Below are positions 45,401 to 54,438 of a DNA stretch of 64,000 nt, piece after piece. This DNA is from Hyphomicrobiales bacterium (lineage in GTDB: Bacteria > Pseudomonadota > Alphaproteobacteria > Rhizobiales > Rhizobiaceae): contig PAPH01000022.1 of assembly GCA_002709005.1 (NCBI GenBank), positions 89,753 to 153,752 on the forward strand, in the 5' to 3' direction. Each line of letters opens with the position of its first letter. Position 1 is the stretch's first letter. The position numbers and the translations under genes are program-made. The notes below the pieces were generated by a model that saw only the letters and a list, made by a program, of their open reading frames with translations, was not told the origin of the DNA and ran no database searches.

Positions 45401-46447
45401 TCATTTTCCGGCGATTGCTCGATTGAAGGCCTCGATGACGGCCGCACGATTGTCGTTGATATCGTTCCAGTTCGGCAGCGACAGGCTCTTGATGCTTCCT
45501 TCCGGGCCCCAAGGCATGCGCTGCTTCGCATCCTCGCTGAGCTCGACATCCTTGGTCGCCGGGCCGACATAGATCCGTTCAGCCATGCATTTCGCCGGTT
45601 CCTTGCCGATTGCGAAGTCGATGAATTTTTCCGCCGATTCCATGCGCGGGGTATTGGCCACCAGATGCAGGCGGATGTCGCCGCCGATGGCGCCCTCTTC
45701 GGGAACAACAAAGGCGATGGGCAGATTCTGGTCGCGCATCGCATAGGCCGAGCTTGCGTAGTGGGCTCCGGCGATCACCTCGCCGCTCTGGAACAGGTTG
45801 GTCCCCGCTCCGGCCGTGTCGAAATAGGCGGCCACCTGGAGTTTCTTGATATCCTCGAGCACCGGCTCGATCTCGTTCAGCGGGGTGCCCTTGGCCTTCG
45901 CCAGTTCGGCGAGGAACGGCACGCCCATGGCATTGCCGGGACTCGGGAATGTGACCGCGCCGGCGAAGTCGTCGTTCCAGAGATCCTTCCAGGATTTCGG
46001 AGCGGTCTCGACCTCGTCGGTGTTGTAGGCGAGCCCCAGCGAGTAGTAGCCCGTGCTCACGGCGAAGATTTTCCCGTTGGCATCCTTGTAGACGCCCTCA
46101 TCGACCATGCCGGCGACGCCAGGCACTTTGTCGGGATCGATCGTGGCAAGAACGCCCTGCGCAGCGGCCTGTTCGGACACGCCGCCGTCCATCCACACCG
46201 CGTCAAGCGCCGGAGCGTTCTTCTGCTGGAGCAGCTTGCTCATGGTCACGGCGGAAACACCTGGCTCCGGGATGACCGAAATGCCGGTCGCCTCGGTGAA
46301 CGGATCGATGATGCATGCCTGAAGCGCTGCGCCCCATTCGCCGCCGTAGGTCGCCACTGTGATCGACTCCTGGGCGTTGGCCGTATGGGTCAGGCTGCTG
46401 GTGGCGAGAGCGGTCAGGGTGAAAAGTGAAAGTCTGTAAAAGTTCAT
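45401..46447 (-). CDS. ABC substrate-binding protein, spermidine/putrescine-iron type
   Basis: 348 residues with a signal peptide MNFYRLSLFTLTALATSSL ending near HTANA, then QESITVATYGGEWGAAL. That opening and the later VSTGYYSLGLAYNTDE and NAMGVPFLAELAKAKG segments match the SBP_bac_6/8 group of PotD/AfuA-like proteins. There is no ATPase or permease next to it on this strand. The matching PotABC-type components are at 49318-52039, beyond the divergent LysR gene, so this is most likely their binding protein. Ligand unknown. Confidence 0.88.
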   Translation of the reverse strand: MNFYRLSLFTLTALATSSLTHTANAQESITVATYGGEWGAALQACIIDPFTEATGISVIPEPGVSAVTMSKLLQQKNAPALDAVWMDGGVSEQAAAQGVLATIDPDKVPGVAGMVDEGVYKDANGKIFAVSTGYYSLGLAYNTDEVETAPKSWKDLWNDDFAGAVTFPSPGNAMGVPFLAELAKAKGTPLNEIEPVLEDIKKLQVAAYFDTAGAGTNLFQSGEVIAGAHYASSAYAMRDQNLPIAFVVPEEGAIGGDIRLHLVANTPRMESAEKFIDFAIGKEPAKCMAERIYVGPATKDVELSEDAKQRMPWGPEGSIKSLSLPNWNDINDNRAAVIEAFNRAIAGK

Positions 46448-46538
46448 GACGGCGGTTCCCTGTTATTGATCTTTCAACTGATCTGGCCATTAGGTACTGT
46501 GGGTGATCGAACGGCAAATTGAATTTAAGCGATCTGAG

Positions 46539-46553
46539 ATAACAGAAAGTTAT
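46539..46553 (+). promoter_or_regulatory. LysR box ATAA-N7-TTAT overlapping the lysR start
   Basis: ATAACAGAAAGTTAT is a perfect 5-bp-arm dyad with T-N11-A spacing, and the lysR ATG (46552) lies inside its end. It suggests autorepression and control of the divergent binding-protein gene. A further ATAACAG/CTGTTAT pair is at 46460-46466. Confidence 0.6.
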
Positions 46554-47466
46554 GAACGTCAGGCAACTCGAAGCATTCAAGCTGATCATGGAACTGGGGA
46601 GCTTTACGCGCGCCGCGGAGCGCCTCAACCTGACCCAGCCCGCAGTCAGCAAGCTGATCAACCTGCTTGAGCATAAATGCGGCTTTCAGCTGTTTCACCG
46701 CCAGAAGAACGGCGTTGTGCCGACCGCCGAGGGCGAAATGCTCTATGCGGAAGTGGAGCGGGTGTTTCTGGGACTCGAGTCGATCAACGCCCGCGCAAGA
46801 GCCATCCGGCAGTTCGACTATGGCGAGATCGAACTCGTCAGTTTTCCCTCTCTGGGCACACGTGTGTTGCCGCCGATACTCGCCGGCTTCCTGGAGGGCC
46901 GGCACATCAAGGTCAACATGGCGAACCGCAATTCCTGGCTTCTTGTCGACCGGGTTGCGACGCAGGGCGTGGATGTCGGCTTCGGCATGGCGAAGACCGA
47001 CCGTCCGGGCGTGCAGTTCGAGCTGCTGTGCTCCATGCAGGCTGTGTGTGTCTTGCCGCCGGGCCACCCGCTTGTGGATCGAAGCGCTATCGAGGCGGGT
47101 GATCTCGAGGGCGAGCGCTTCATTTCCCTGGCCGAGGAGGACGGAGTGCAGGTCGACATTGACCGGGTTTTCGCGGAGCAGGGGGTGGCGCGACGCGTTG
47201 TCCTCAAGTCGCAGCTCTCGGAATCGATATGCTCCTTCGTCTCCGCCGGGTTGGGTGTGGCGATCGTCGATCCGATAAGTACTGTCGGCTTCGGCGCCGA
47301 CGAACTCGTGGTGAAGCCGTTCAAGCCGGCGATCCGCCAGGATATCTGGGTTATCACCCCGACCTTTCGCGAAATCTCCAAGGGTGCGCGGGCTCTGATC
47401 CAGCACGTCCGTGAGGGCTTGACGGCCAAGATCGCAGAGCTTGAGCAAACGATCGCTTCCCCTTGA
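46552..47466 (+). CDS. LysR-family regulator, OccR/NocR-like
   Basis: 304 residues. The opening MNVRQLEAFKLIMELGSFTRAAERLNLTQP region matches the style of opine-catabolism regulators such as OccR, with the HTH at about 3-40. The effector domain follows from residue 90. It lies between a binding-protein gene (-) and the AtuA/ABC operon (+), so it is the natural regulator of both halves of that system. It resembles the partial LysR at the right edge more than the one at 36978. Confidence 0.9.
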   Translation: MNVRQLEAFKLIMELGSFTRAAERLNLTQPAVSKLINLLEHKCGFQLFHRQKNGVVPTAEGEMLYAEVERVFLGLESINARARAIRQFDYGEIELVSFPSLGTRVLPPILAGFLEGRHIKVNMANRNSWLLVDRVATQGVDVGFGMAKTDRPGVQFELLCSMQAVCVLPPGHPLVDRSAIEAGDLEGERFISLAEEDGVQVDIDRVFAEQGVARRVVLKSQLSESICSFVSAGLGVAIVDPISTVGFGADELVVKPFKPAIRQDIWVITPTFREISKGARALIQHVREGLTAKIAELEQTIASP

Positions 47467-47498
47467 GACTCCTGATTTCCTTCAGCCATTCCTGGAGG

Positions 47499-47518
47499 TT
47501 ATGTCTGACCTGACATAA
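47499..47518 (+). promoter_or_regulatory. Dyad TTATGTC-N6-GACATAA before the AtuA/ABC operon
   Basis: Perfect 7-bp arms with a TGACCT spacer, 33 bp after the lysR stop and 109 bp before the AtuA-like ATG. A strong operator candidate for the adjacent LysR. Confidence 0.6.
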
Positions 47519-47565
47519 GCAATTTGACTTTCCTGCCTGCTCTCCGTCTTCTGTTCAGTAACAGT

Positions 47566-47589
47566 GAAATATATTTCGTATTTACGAAA
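47566..47589 (+). promoter_or_regulatory. Two overlapping palindromes near the AtuA-like start
   Basis: GAAATATATTTC (47566-47577) and TTTCGTA-TT-TACGAAA (47574-47589) overlap and are AT-rich, ending 37 bp before the AtuA-like ATG. They may be a second operator or mark the promoter core. Confidence 0.5.
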
Positions 47590-47626
47590 GTATTTCTTGA
47601 TGTGTTAAATACAGAGGCCGGTAGTA

Positions 47627-48979
47627 ATGGAAAAACAGAAGTCGATCACCGTATTGACGCCTACGGGAACACTGGGCTACGGCTTTGGCGCGGAAGCGCT
47701 GGCGCGTGGCATGAGCCTCGGTCCGGACGTCATCGCGGTCGATGCCGGCTCCACTGATCCGGGGCCGTCCTATCTCGGCTCGAACAAGCCTCTCGTCTCC
47801 GATTACAGCATTCGCCGCGAACTCAAGGATTTGATTTCGGCTGCGCACAAGGCGGGCATACCTGTCATCGTCGGCAGCGCCGGCGGTGCGGGCACCGCTT
47901 CGCAGGTCGACCGGACGGTCGCTCTTGTCCGCAGCATCGTTTCCGAACTCGGCATCCATCTCAAGCTGGCCTGGATTTATGCCGAAATCCCGGTTGAACG
48001 CGCCAAGGCGGCTGTGGCCACCGGTGACATTGTGGATTTCGAAGCCGGCGCGCCGCTGACCGCCGAGATCCTCGACGAAACCTGCAGCCTGGTCGCCCAG
48101 ATGGGGCATGAGCCGATCTGCGCAGCGCTCGACGCCGGCGCCGACGTCATCATTGCCGGCCGCGCCTGCGACGATTCCGTCATCGCCGCCTACCCGATCT
48201 GGAAAGGTGCCGATCCGGCGCTCGCTATCCACATGGGCAAGATCCTGGAATGCGGCGCCTTCTCTGCCGAGCCTTTCGCGATGGACGTGATGCTCGGCAC
48301 GATCCACGACGATCATTTCGTCCTCGAGCCCGGGAGCAGCAAGCGCCGCGCCTCGGTGAAGTCGGTTGCGGCCCATTCGCTCTACGAGCGCGAGAACCCC
48401 TTCTCTCAGGGCGGTCCCGGTCACCTGATGGATCTGGCGGACTGTTCGTTCGAGCAGCTCGGCGAGAGACAGGTGAAAGTGACGGGCGCGCGGATCACCG
48501 AAACCGAGGATTATTACGTCAAGCTCGAAGGCGCGCGACTTGCCGGCTACCGGACCATCTGCATCGCCGGTTTGCGTTGCCCCACCCTGGCGACGGCTAT
48601 CGACGGGCTTCTCGAAGAAGTGCGCGCCAAGGCCATCGACTATTTCGCTCCCGAGGAGGTGACCATCACCTTCCATCTCTACGGTCGCAACGGCGTCATG
48701 AAGGAGCTGGAACCGGCCCCGCCGTCCGGCCATGAACTCGGCCTCGTCATCGATGTGGTGGCCGATCGGCAGGAACTGGCGCATGCGGTCTGCCATCAGA
48801 TCAGCGGAGGGCTCCTGCACTACCACTATCAGGACATCATCAACCCCTCCGGCAACCTGGCTTTCCCCTATTCCCCCTCCGACCTCGACATCGGCGCCCA
48901 TTATGAGTTCAGCGCCTATCATCTGATGAAGGTGAATTCGCCGACCGAATTTTTCCCCCTGCATCTCGAGGATCTCTGA
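47627..48979 (+). CDS. Acyclic terpene utilisation AtuA-like protein (DUF1446)
   Basis: 450 residues with the AtuA/DUF1446 layout: an N-terminal TPTGTLGYGF segment, VDAGSTDPGPSYLGS near residues 39-53, IVGSAGGAGT near 83-92, and GRACDDSVIAAYP near 180. The biochemical activity of this family is not settled; AtuA is needed for citronellol/geraniol use in Pseudomonas. Here it is paired with DUF4387 (one base away) and an ABC importer, an arrangement seen with carboxylate/CoA metabolism. First gene of a long + operon. No function beyond the family is claimed. Confidence 0.85.
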   Translation: MEKQKSITVLTPTGTLGYGFGAEALARGMSLGPDVIAVDAGSTDPGPSYLGSNKPLVSDYSIRRELKDLISAAHKAGIPVIVGSAGGAGTASQVDRTVALVRSIVSELGIHLKLAWIYAEIPVERAKAAVATGDIVDFEAGAPLTAEILDETCSLVAQMGHEPICAALDAGADVIIAGRACDDSVIAAYPIWKGADPALAIHMGKILECGAFSAEPFAMDVMLGTIHDDHFVLEPGSSKRRASVKSVAAHSLYERENPFSQGGPGHLMDLADCSFEQLGERQVKVTGARITETEDYYVKLEGARLAGYRTICIAGLRCPTLATAIDGLLEEVRAKAIDYFAPEEVTITFHLYGRNGVMKELEPAPPSGHELGLVIDVVADRQELAHAVCHQISGGLLHYHYQDIINPSGNLAFPYSPSDLDIGAHYEFSAYHLMKVNSPTEFFPLHLEDL

Positions 48980-48980
48980 C

Positions 48981-49304
48981 ATGTCCAGCAAGCCATTGCG
49001 CGAAATCGCCGATATCGTCCGCAGCAAGAATGCCGGCCCTTACCGCATCACATTCGACATCATGTTCACCGACCGGGCCCGCTACGAGGCTGTGCGCGAC
49101 AGTGGCGCCATCACGCCTCAAACCGTGGCCGACGCCTACGGCATCGAACTCTCGCAGATTTCGTCGTTCTTCAAGATCGATCAGGCGATGGCCATCAAGG
49201 TCACCATTATCCGTCCCCGTGCCCAGGGAGCGGCCGGCGACGGCGACATGTACGGTTGCCAGCACCACGTTCCGCTTATGAATATTGCCGTTCCGGCAAC
49301 GTGA
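48981..49304 (+). CDS. DUF4387-family small protein
   Basis: 107 residues; begins one base after the AtuA-like stop. Recognisable family features are PLREIADIVRSKNAGPYRITFDIMF at the N-terminus (described, residues 5-29) and GDMYGCQHHVP near the C-terminus, with a Cys-His-His cluster that could bind metal. DUF4387 proteins are commonly fused to, or encoded beside, AtuA-like proteins, so the two probably form one functional unit. Activity unknown. Confidence 0.85.
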   Translation: MSSKPLREIADIVRSKNAGPYRITFDIMFTDRARYEAVRDSGAITPQTVADAYGIELSQISSFFKIDQAMAIKVTIIRPRAQGAAGDGDMYGCQHHVPLMNIAVPAT

Positions 49305-49317
49305 ACAGGGTGATCCC

Positions 49318-50385
49318 ATGGCCAGCTTTATCGACGTCAGAAATCTAACCAAGCGTTACGGCGATTATCTCGCCCTGGACGATGTCTCGATCCAGGTGGC
49401 CGAGGGCGAGTTTCTCGCTCTGCTGGGGCCGAGCGGATGCGGCAAGACCACCCTGCTGCGCTCGATCGCGGGCTTCATCGACCAGCTCGATGGCGAGATT
49501 TCAATCGACTGTCGATCGATGGCCGACCTGCCGCCGAACCGGAGGCCGGTCAACACCGTCTTCCAGAACTATGCCCTCTTCCCCCACATGACCGTCGCCG
49601 AGAACGTCGCCTACGGTCCCCGCCGCAACGGTGAAAGCCGCCAGGCTGCGGCTGCTCTCGCCGAAGAGAGCCTGTCCACCGTCGGCATGCTCGATTTCGG
49701 CAAGCGCTTCCCCGAACAACTGTCCGGCGGCCAGCAGCAGCGCGTGGCCTTGGCGCGGGCAATCGCCAACCGCCCCAAGGTGCTGTTGCTCGACGAGCCG
49801 CTGGGCGCGCTGGATCTCAAATTGCGCAAGCAGATGCAGATCGAGCTCAAGTCGCTGCAGCAGTCGCTCGGCATGACCTTCATCTTCGTCACCCACGACC
49901 AGGAGGAAGCCCTGGTCATGGCCGACCGGATCGCGGTGATGGAAGCCGGCCGGATCGTCCAGATCGGCAGCGGCGAGGACATCTACCACACGCCCGCCTC
50001 GCGCTACGTCGCGGACTTCATCGGCGACGCTAATCTCATCGCCTGCGAGGTGGAGGCCGGTGGAACGCTCCGGGCGGAGGGCGGAAGCCTGTCGCTGCCC
50101 GTCGGCCACACCGCCGGCGTCGGCGACAAGGTCACCTACCTGGTCCGGCCGGAAGCGATCTCGGTCTCCGCGCGGAAGCCGGCTGTGTCGGACGATGACG
50201 TCGGTCTCGAGGCGGTGGTCACCGACATCGTGTTCGTGGGCAACGCCGTGCGCATCTATCTTGAAGCCGCCGGGGTCAGCCTCGTCTGCCAGATGCCCTC
50301 TTCCAGCCGCGCGGTGGATTTCGCCCGCGGCCAGACAGTCCATGCGGCCTGGCGCCGGGACAGTGGACAGGTGCTGGCGCGATGA
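49318..50385 (+). CDS. ABC ATP-binding protein, PotA type
   Basis: 355 residues from the ATG at 49318. Walker A GPSGCGKTT at 37-45, signature [16 protein letters not shown] and Walker B VLLLDEPLGALD. After about residue 235 a TOBE-type regulatory domain follows. This is the spermidine/putrescine-iron-type ATPase, matching the two permeases that follow and the binding protein at 45401. The set transports an unknown ligand, possibly an organic acid used by the AtuA/CoA-transferase enzymes. Confidence 0.92.
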   Translation: MASFIDVRNLTKRYGDYLALDDVSIQVAEGEFLALLGPSGCGKTTLLRSIAGFIDQLDGEISIDCRSMADLPPNRRPVNTVFQNYALFPHMTVAENVAYGPRRNGESRQAAAALAEESLSTVGMLDFGKRFPEQLSGGQQQRVALARAIANRPKVLLLDEPLGALDLKLRKQMQIELKSLQQSLGMTFIFVTHDQEEALVMADRIAVMEAGRIVQIGSGEDIYHTPASRYVADFIGDANLIACEVEAGGTLRAEGGSLSLPVGHTAGVGDKVTYLVRPEAISVSARKPAVSDDDVGLEAVVTDIVFVGNAVRIYLEAAGVSLVCQMPSSSRAVDFARGQTVHAAWRRDSGQVLAR

Positions 50386-51236
50386 GGATCAGGAATTTCT
50401 GGGCCGCCATTCTGATCGCCCTGCCGCTGGCCTTCATGCTGGCTTTCTTCCTCGTGCCCTTTCTGGTGACGGTGGTTGCGAGCTTTCATGACGGCGAGGG
50501 CGAGTGGACACTCGCCAATTACGCGAAGATCGTAGCCGACAGCTATTATCCGGGCATCTTCTACACCACGTTCAAGCTCTCCCTGATCGCGACGATCGTG
50601 TCCTTCCTCATCGGCTATCCGATCGCCTACTACATCGTGAACATGGTGAAGACGCGCGCCGTGCGCCGGCTTTGCTACGTCCTCGTCATCATGCCGCTGT
50701 TCACCAGCAACATCGTGCGCTCTTTCGGCTGGCTGATCCTGCTCGGCCGTCAGGGGCTGGTGAACCAGACGCTCGTCGCACTCGGCATCATAGAGCGCCC
50801 CATTCCGATCCTGTTCACCGAGGCGGCGATCATCATCGGGCTTGCCTATATCCTGGTGCCGTTCATGGTGTTGACGATATCGAGCATCCTGCAGACGATC
50901 GACCGGTCGCTTGTTGAAGCCTCGCTAGACCTTGGCAGCAGCCGGTTGTCGACCTTCTTCCACGTCACCCTGCCGCTCAGCCTTCCGGGCGTCATAGGCG
51001 GCTCCCTAATCGTCTTCACCCTCGCCGTCAGCGCCTATGTGGTGCCCGCCATCATGAGCGGCGGCCGGGTCGTCGTCATGGCGATGCCGATCTTCGACAA
51101 CTACGCGACCCTTTTCGACTTCAACTTCGGCGCAGCACTCGCCGTCGGGCTGCTGGTGGTGACGCTGATCCTCATCGCCCTTTATCTCCTCTTCATCGAG
51201 CGCAGCAGCCGCCGCCGGATCGCGAGGCAGGCATGA
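50382..51236 (+). CDS. ABC permease, PotB type
   Basis: 284 residues with six expected membrane helices, the first LIALPLAFMLAFFLVPFLVT. The docking loop LVEASLDLGSSRLSTFFHVTLP is near residues 174-195. Overlaps the ATPase and the second permease by 4 bp each. Belongs to the PotB half of the importer. Confidence 0.92.
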   Translation: MRIRNFWAAILIALPLAFMLAFFLVPFLVTVVASFHDGEGEWTLANYAKIVADSYYPGIFYTTFKLSLIATIVSFLIGYPIAYYIVNMVKTRAVRRLCYVLVIMPLFTSNIVRSFGWLILLGRQGLVNQTLVALGIIERPIPILFTEAAIIIGLAYILVPFMVLTISSILQTIDRSLVEASLDLGSSRLSTFFHVTLPLSLPGVIGGSLIVFTLAVSAYVVPAIMSGGRVVVMAMPIFDNYATLFDFNFGAALAVGLLVVTLILIALYLLFIERSSRRRIARQA

Positions 51237-52039
51237 GCATTCTCGATCGCATCGCCCGCCTTGCCGTGGTTCTCCTCGCCTGGGCCGGTCTGGTGTTCCT
51301 GACGCTGCCGCTGGTCATCATCGTCGCGACGTCCTTCACCGAGACGGAGTTTCTGAAATTTCCCCCGGTGGGCTTCACCTGGCGCTGGTACGGGGCATTC
51401 CTCGATGACCCCTCCTATCTGAGCTCGATCTGGACGAGCGTGTCGATCGCCGGACTGGCGACCATGATGGCGGTCGTGATCGGCATCCTTGTCGCCCTCG
51501 TCATCTCGCGTAGCGAGATGAGGGGAAGAAGGCTCCTCAATACCGTCTTCATCGCGCCACTGATCCTGCCGACGATCGTTATCGGCGCGGCGTTGCTTCA
51601 ATACGCCAGTGCGTTGGGCTTTGCCCGAAGCTTCTTCGCGCTCGTCGTCGGCCATACGGTGATCGTGGTGCCCTACGTGTTGCGCACCGTTCTCGCGTCG
51701 CTCGAACGGTTCGACCGCTCGCTCGAGGAGGCAAGCTACGATCTCGGCAGCAACGCCGTTTCCACCTTCTTCTTCATCACCCTGCCGATCATCAAGCCGG
51801 GTCTCGTGGCCGGTGCGCTGTTCGCCTTCATCATCTCCTGGATCAACGTCGAACTGTCGATCTTCAACTCCACCGCTCAGTTGATGCCGATCCCGGTCAA
51901 GCTCTTCAACTACGTCCAGTACGCGGTCGATCCAATGCTGGCCGCCGTCTCGGCCGCCACGATCTATGTCGCGGTGATCGCGGTGATCGTTCTCGACATC
52001 TTCGTCGGGATCGACCGTGTGGCCGCCTCCCAGAAATAA
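51233..52039 (+). CDS. ABC permease, PotC type
   Basis: 268 residues, six expected helices beginning AVVLLAWAGLVFLTLPLVIIVATSF region. The docking loop LEEASYDLGSNAVSTFFFITLP is near residues 163-184. It completes the PotABC-type importer, and the CoA-transferase gene follows 19 bp later. Confidence 0.92.
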   Translation: MSILDRIARLAVVLLAWAGLVFLTLPLVIIVATSFTETEFLKFPPVGFTWRWYGAFLDDPSYLSSIWTSVSIAGLATMMAVVIGILVALVISRSEMRGRRLLNTVFIAPLILPTIVIGAALLQYASALGFARSFFALVVGHTVIVVPYVLRTVLASLERFDRSLEEASYDLGSNAVSTFFFITLPIIKPGLVAGALFAFIISWINVELSIFNSTAQLMPIPVKLFNYVQYAVDPMLAAVSAATIYVAVIAVIVLDIFVGIDRVAASQK

Positions 52040-52058
52040 GAGAACAAGAGGTTTCGTA

Positions 52059-53276
52059 ATGCAGACCAGTCCCGCAACCGCGGATGACCAATCCGCACTT
52101 GGGGATATCAGGGTACTCGAACTGGGCTCGATGCTGGCCGGCCCCTTCGTGGGTTCGCTGCTCGGCGACTTCGGCGCCCGCGTCGTCAAGGTCGAGAAGC
52201 CCGGCAAGCCCGACGCCCTCAGGGAATGGCCGCCGCACAAGGCCGACATTCCCTTGTGGTGGAAGACGATGGCGCGCAACAAGCATGCCGTCACCCTCGA
52301 CATTTCGCGTCCCGAAGCGCGCGAGATCGTGCTCCGCCTGATCGGCGAAAGCGACATCGTCATCGAGAACTTCCGGCCAGGCACGATGGAACGGTGGGGA
52401 CTGTCGCCGAACGAGCTTCGCGACATTTTTCCCCGCGTCATCTGGGTTCGCGTGAGCGGCTGGGGCCAGGATGGCCCGAAGAGCCAGGAAGGCGGTTATG
52501 CAACCATTGCCGAGGCCTTCTCCGGGCTCTCGTCCTTTACCGGCCATCCCGACAAGGGGCCGATGGTGTCGGCTTTCCCTTTGGGCGATTACCTCGCCGG
52601 CGTGTTCGGCGCGTTCGGTGCCCTTGCGGCGCTTCACCAGCGCGAAAAGACCGGAAAGGGTCAGGTCGTCGATGTCGCACTCTACGAGCCGATCCTCAGG
52701 ATCATCGAGTCGCTCGTCGTGCGTTACGACCAGACCGGCCGCGGCAAGCCGCTGCTCGGCAATCAGATGGAAGAGGATGTTCCGCGCAACGTCTACGCCA
52801 CCGCCGACGGCGGCGCGATCGCCATCAGTTGCGGGTCCCAGGGCATCTATGAGGGGCTCGCCAACGCCATGGGGCGGGCCGACCTGATCGCGGATCCGCG
52901 GTTCCGCACGATGGCGCTACGCGTCGAGAACCGCGATGCCATCGATGCCGAGATTGCCGCATGGATGGCGACGCAGCCGACCGAGCCGGCGCTCGAGAAC
53001 CTGCGCGCCCATCGCGTGGTCGCCGGCAAGATCAACAGCATAGAGGACGTGTTCGCCGACGCCCATGTCGCCGCGCGCAAGGCCATCGAAACCATCGTCG
53101 ACGACCAGCTCGGTCCCATCCGGATGCCCGCGCCTTCGCCGAAACTCTCCGACACCCCCGGCCGGATCCGCTGGGCAGGCCAGACGTCCGGCGCGGCCAA
53201 TGACGAGGTCTTCGGCGCATGGCTCGGCATGAGCAGCGCGGAGATCGATGTGTTGCGCGAACAGAAAATCATTTGA
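52059..53276 (+). CDS. CaiB/BaiF-type (class III) CoA-transferase
   Basis: 405 residues from the ATG at 52059; the 14-residue upstream extension lies in the permease. The catalytic Asp is D177 in FPLGDYLAG. LELGSMLAGPFVGSLLGDFGA and VVKVEKPG near the N-terminus and ENFRPGTMERWG near 103-114 are family motifs. It moves CoA from a donor acyl-CoA to a carboxylic acid, presumably the imported one. In this operon it would produce the thioester for the thiolase-like/DUF35 pair. Confidence 0.92.
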   Translation: MQTSPATADDQSALGDIRVLELGSMLAGPFVGSLLGDFGARVVKVEKPGKPDALREWPPHKADIPLWWKTMARNKHAVTLDISRPEAREIVLRLIGESDIVIENFRPGTMERWGLSPNELRDIFPRVIWVRVSGWGQDGPKSQEGGYATIAEAFSGLSSFTGHPDKGPMVSAFPLGDYLAGVFGAFGALAALHQREKTGKGQVVDVALYEPILRIIESLVVRYDQTGRGKPLLGNQMEEDVPRNVYATADGGAIAISCGSQGIYEGLANAMGRADLIADPRFRTMALRVENRDAIDAEIAAWMATQPTEPALENLRAHRVVAGKINSIEDVFADAHVAARKAIETIVDDQLGPIRMPAPSPKLSDTPGRIRWAGQTSGAANDEVFGAWLGMSSAEIDVLREQKII

Positions 53277-53283
53277 GGACATC

Positions 53284-54438
53284 ATGAAAAGAGACAGTCA
53301 GATCGGCATCACCGGATATGGTGCCGCCGCCTACGAGAAGAAGACCGACCGGACCCTGTTCTCGTTCCTGACGGAGGCCGGACGCAACGCGCTCGATTCC
53401 GCCGGCCTCTCCTTCTCCGATGTCGACGGGCTGGCGATCAGTTCCTTCGAGTTGCCGCCGGACAATACCGTCACCGCAGCCGAGCAGTTCGGCATGTCGA
53501 TTTCATGGGCCTATCTGGGCACCGCCGGTAGTGCCGGGCCGGTAGCCAGCATCATCAATTCGGTCCACGCCATCGAAAGCGGCCAGGCGACCACGGTGCT
53601 CTGCATCGCCGGCGACAATTACGATGTCGGCGGCCATTTCAAGCTGATGGACAATTTCAGCCGGGGCTTGCGCAACTACGGAACGCCCCAGGGTTTCGGC
53701 GGCGCCAACGGCCTCTTCGCCATCATCCAGCGCAAGCATATGGAAACCTACGGAACGCGGATTGAAGATCTCGGCCGCATATCCGTCGGCCAGCGCAAGA
53801 GCGCGCGCGAGAACGAGAGCGCCCTGCTGCGCGGCCCGATGACCATCGAGGACTACATCAATTCGCGGATGATCGCCGACCCGATCCGCCTCTACGACTG
53901 CGTGCTGCCTTGCGCCGGCGCCGAAGCGGTGGTGGTGACCAGCCTCGACCGGGCCGAACCCGGCAAGGGGGTCCGCGTGGTCACCGGCTACGAGCGTCAC
54001 AACCATCCCCCGATGGAAATCGCACCGCTCAAAGGCGGCTGGGAACTCTTTGCGGATAAGCTCTATGCGGATGCGGGCTATGGCCCGGAGGACATGGATT
54101 TTGTTCAGCTCTACGACGACTACCCGATCATGGTCGCGATCCAGCTCGAGGATCTGGGCTTCTGCCGCAAGGGCGAGGTCAGCCGCTATCTGGCCGACAA
54201 CTCCTTCGACTGGGAGGGCACTGTTCCGCTCAACACCGGTGGCGGACAGTTGTCCTGCGGCCAGGCGGGGATCGCCGGCGGCATGCTCAGCGTCACCGAG
54301 GCTGTGCGTCAATTACGCGGCGAGGGCGGCGGCAGGCAGGTGGCCAAGGCGGAACGCGGGCTCGTCGCAGGCTACGGCATGGTCGGCTACGGGCACGGCC
54401 TTGCGTCAAGCACAATCATTCTGGAGGCGACACGATGA
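53284..54438 (+). CDS. Thiolase-fold protein without the nucleophilic Cys (SCP-x/Ltp2-like)
   Basis: 384 residues in two thiolase halves. Where thiolases have the nucleophilic Cys, the sequence reads GTAGSAGP (79-86), so classical Claisen chemistry is unlikely. It retains LYDCVLP (203-209), LYDDYP (276-281) and NTGGGQLSCGQ (317-327). The Ltp2-type aldol lyases of steroid degradation have the same fold, no such Cys, use Tyr residues and need a DUF35 partner; a DUF35 gene is the next one, overlapping by 4 bp. A retro-aldol or aldol step on an acyl-CoA is therefore a reasonable inference. Confidence 0.85.
   Translation: MKRDSQIGITGYGAAAYEKKTDRTLFSFLTEAGRNALDSAGLSFSDVDGLAISSFELPPDNTVTAAEQFGMSISWAYLGTAGSAGPVASIINSVHAIESGQATTVLCIAGDNYDVGGHFKLMDNFSRGLRNYGTPQGFGGANGLFAIIQRKHMETYGTRIEDLGRISVGQRKSARENESALLRGPMTIEDYINSRMIADPIRLYDCVLPCAGAEAVVVTSLDRAEPGKGVRVVTGYERHNHPPMEIAPLKGGWELFADKLYADAGYGPEDMDFVQLYDDYPIMVAIQLEDLGFCRKGEVSRYLADNSFDWEGTVPLNTGGGQLSCGQAGIAGGMLSVTEAVRQLRGEGGGRQVAKAERGLVAGYGMVGYGHGLASSTIILEATR

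Noticed and set aside
47582..49027. 481-codon open frame on the - strand
   Set aside because: Antisense to the AtuA-like and DUF4387 genes, which show conserved motifs in frame.
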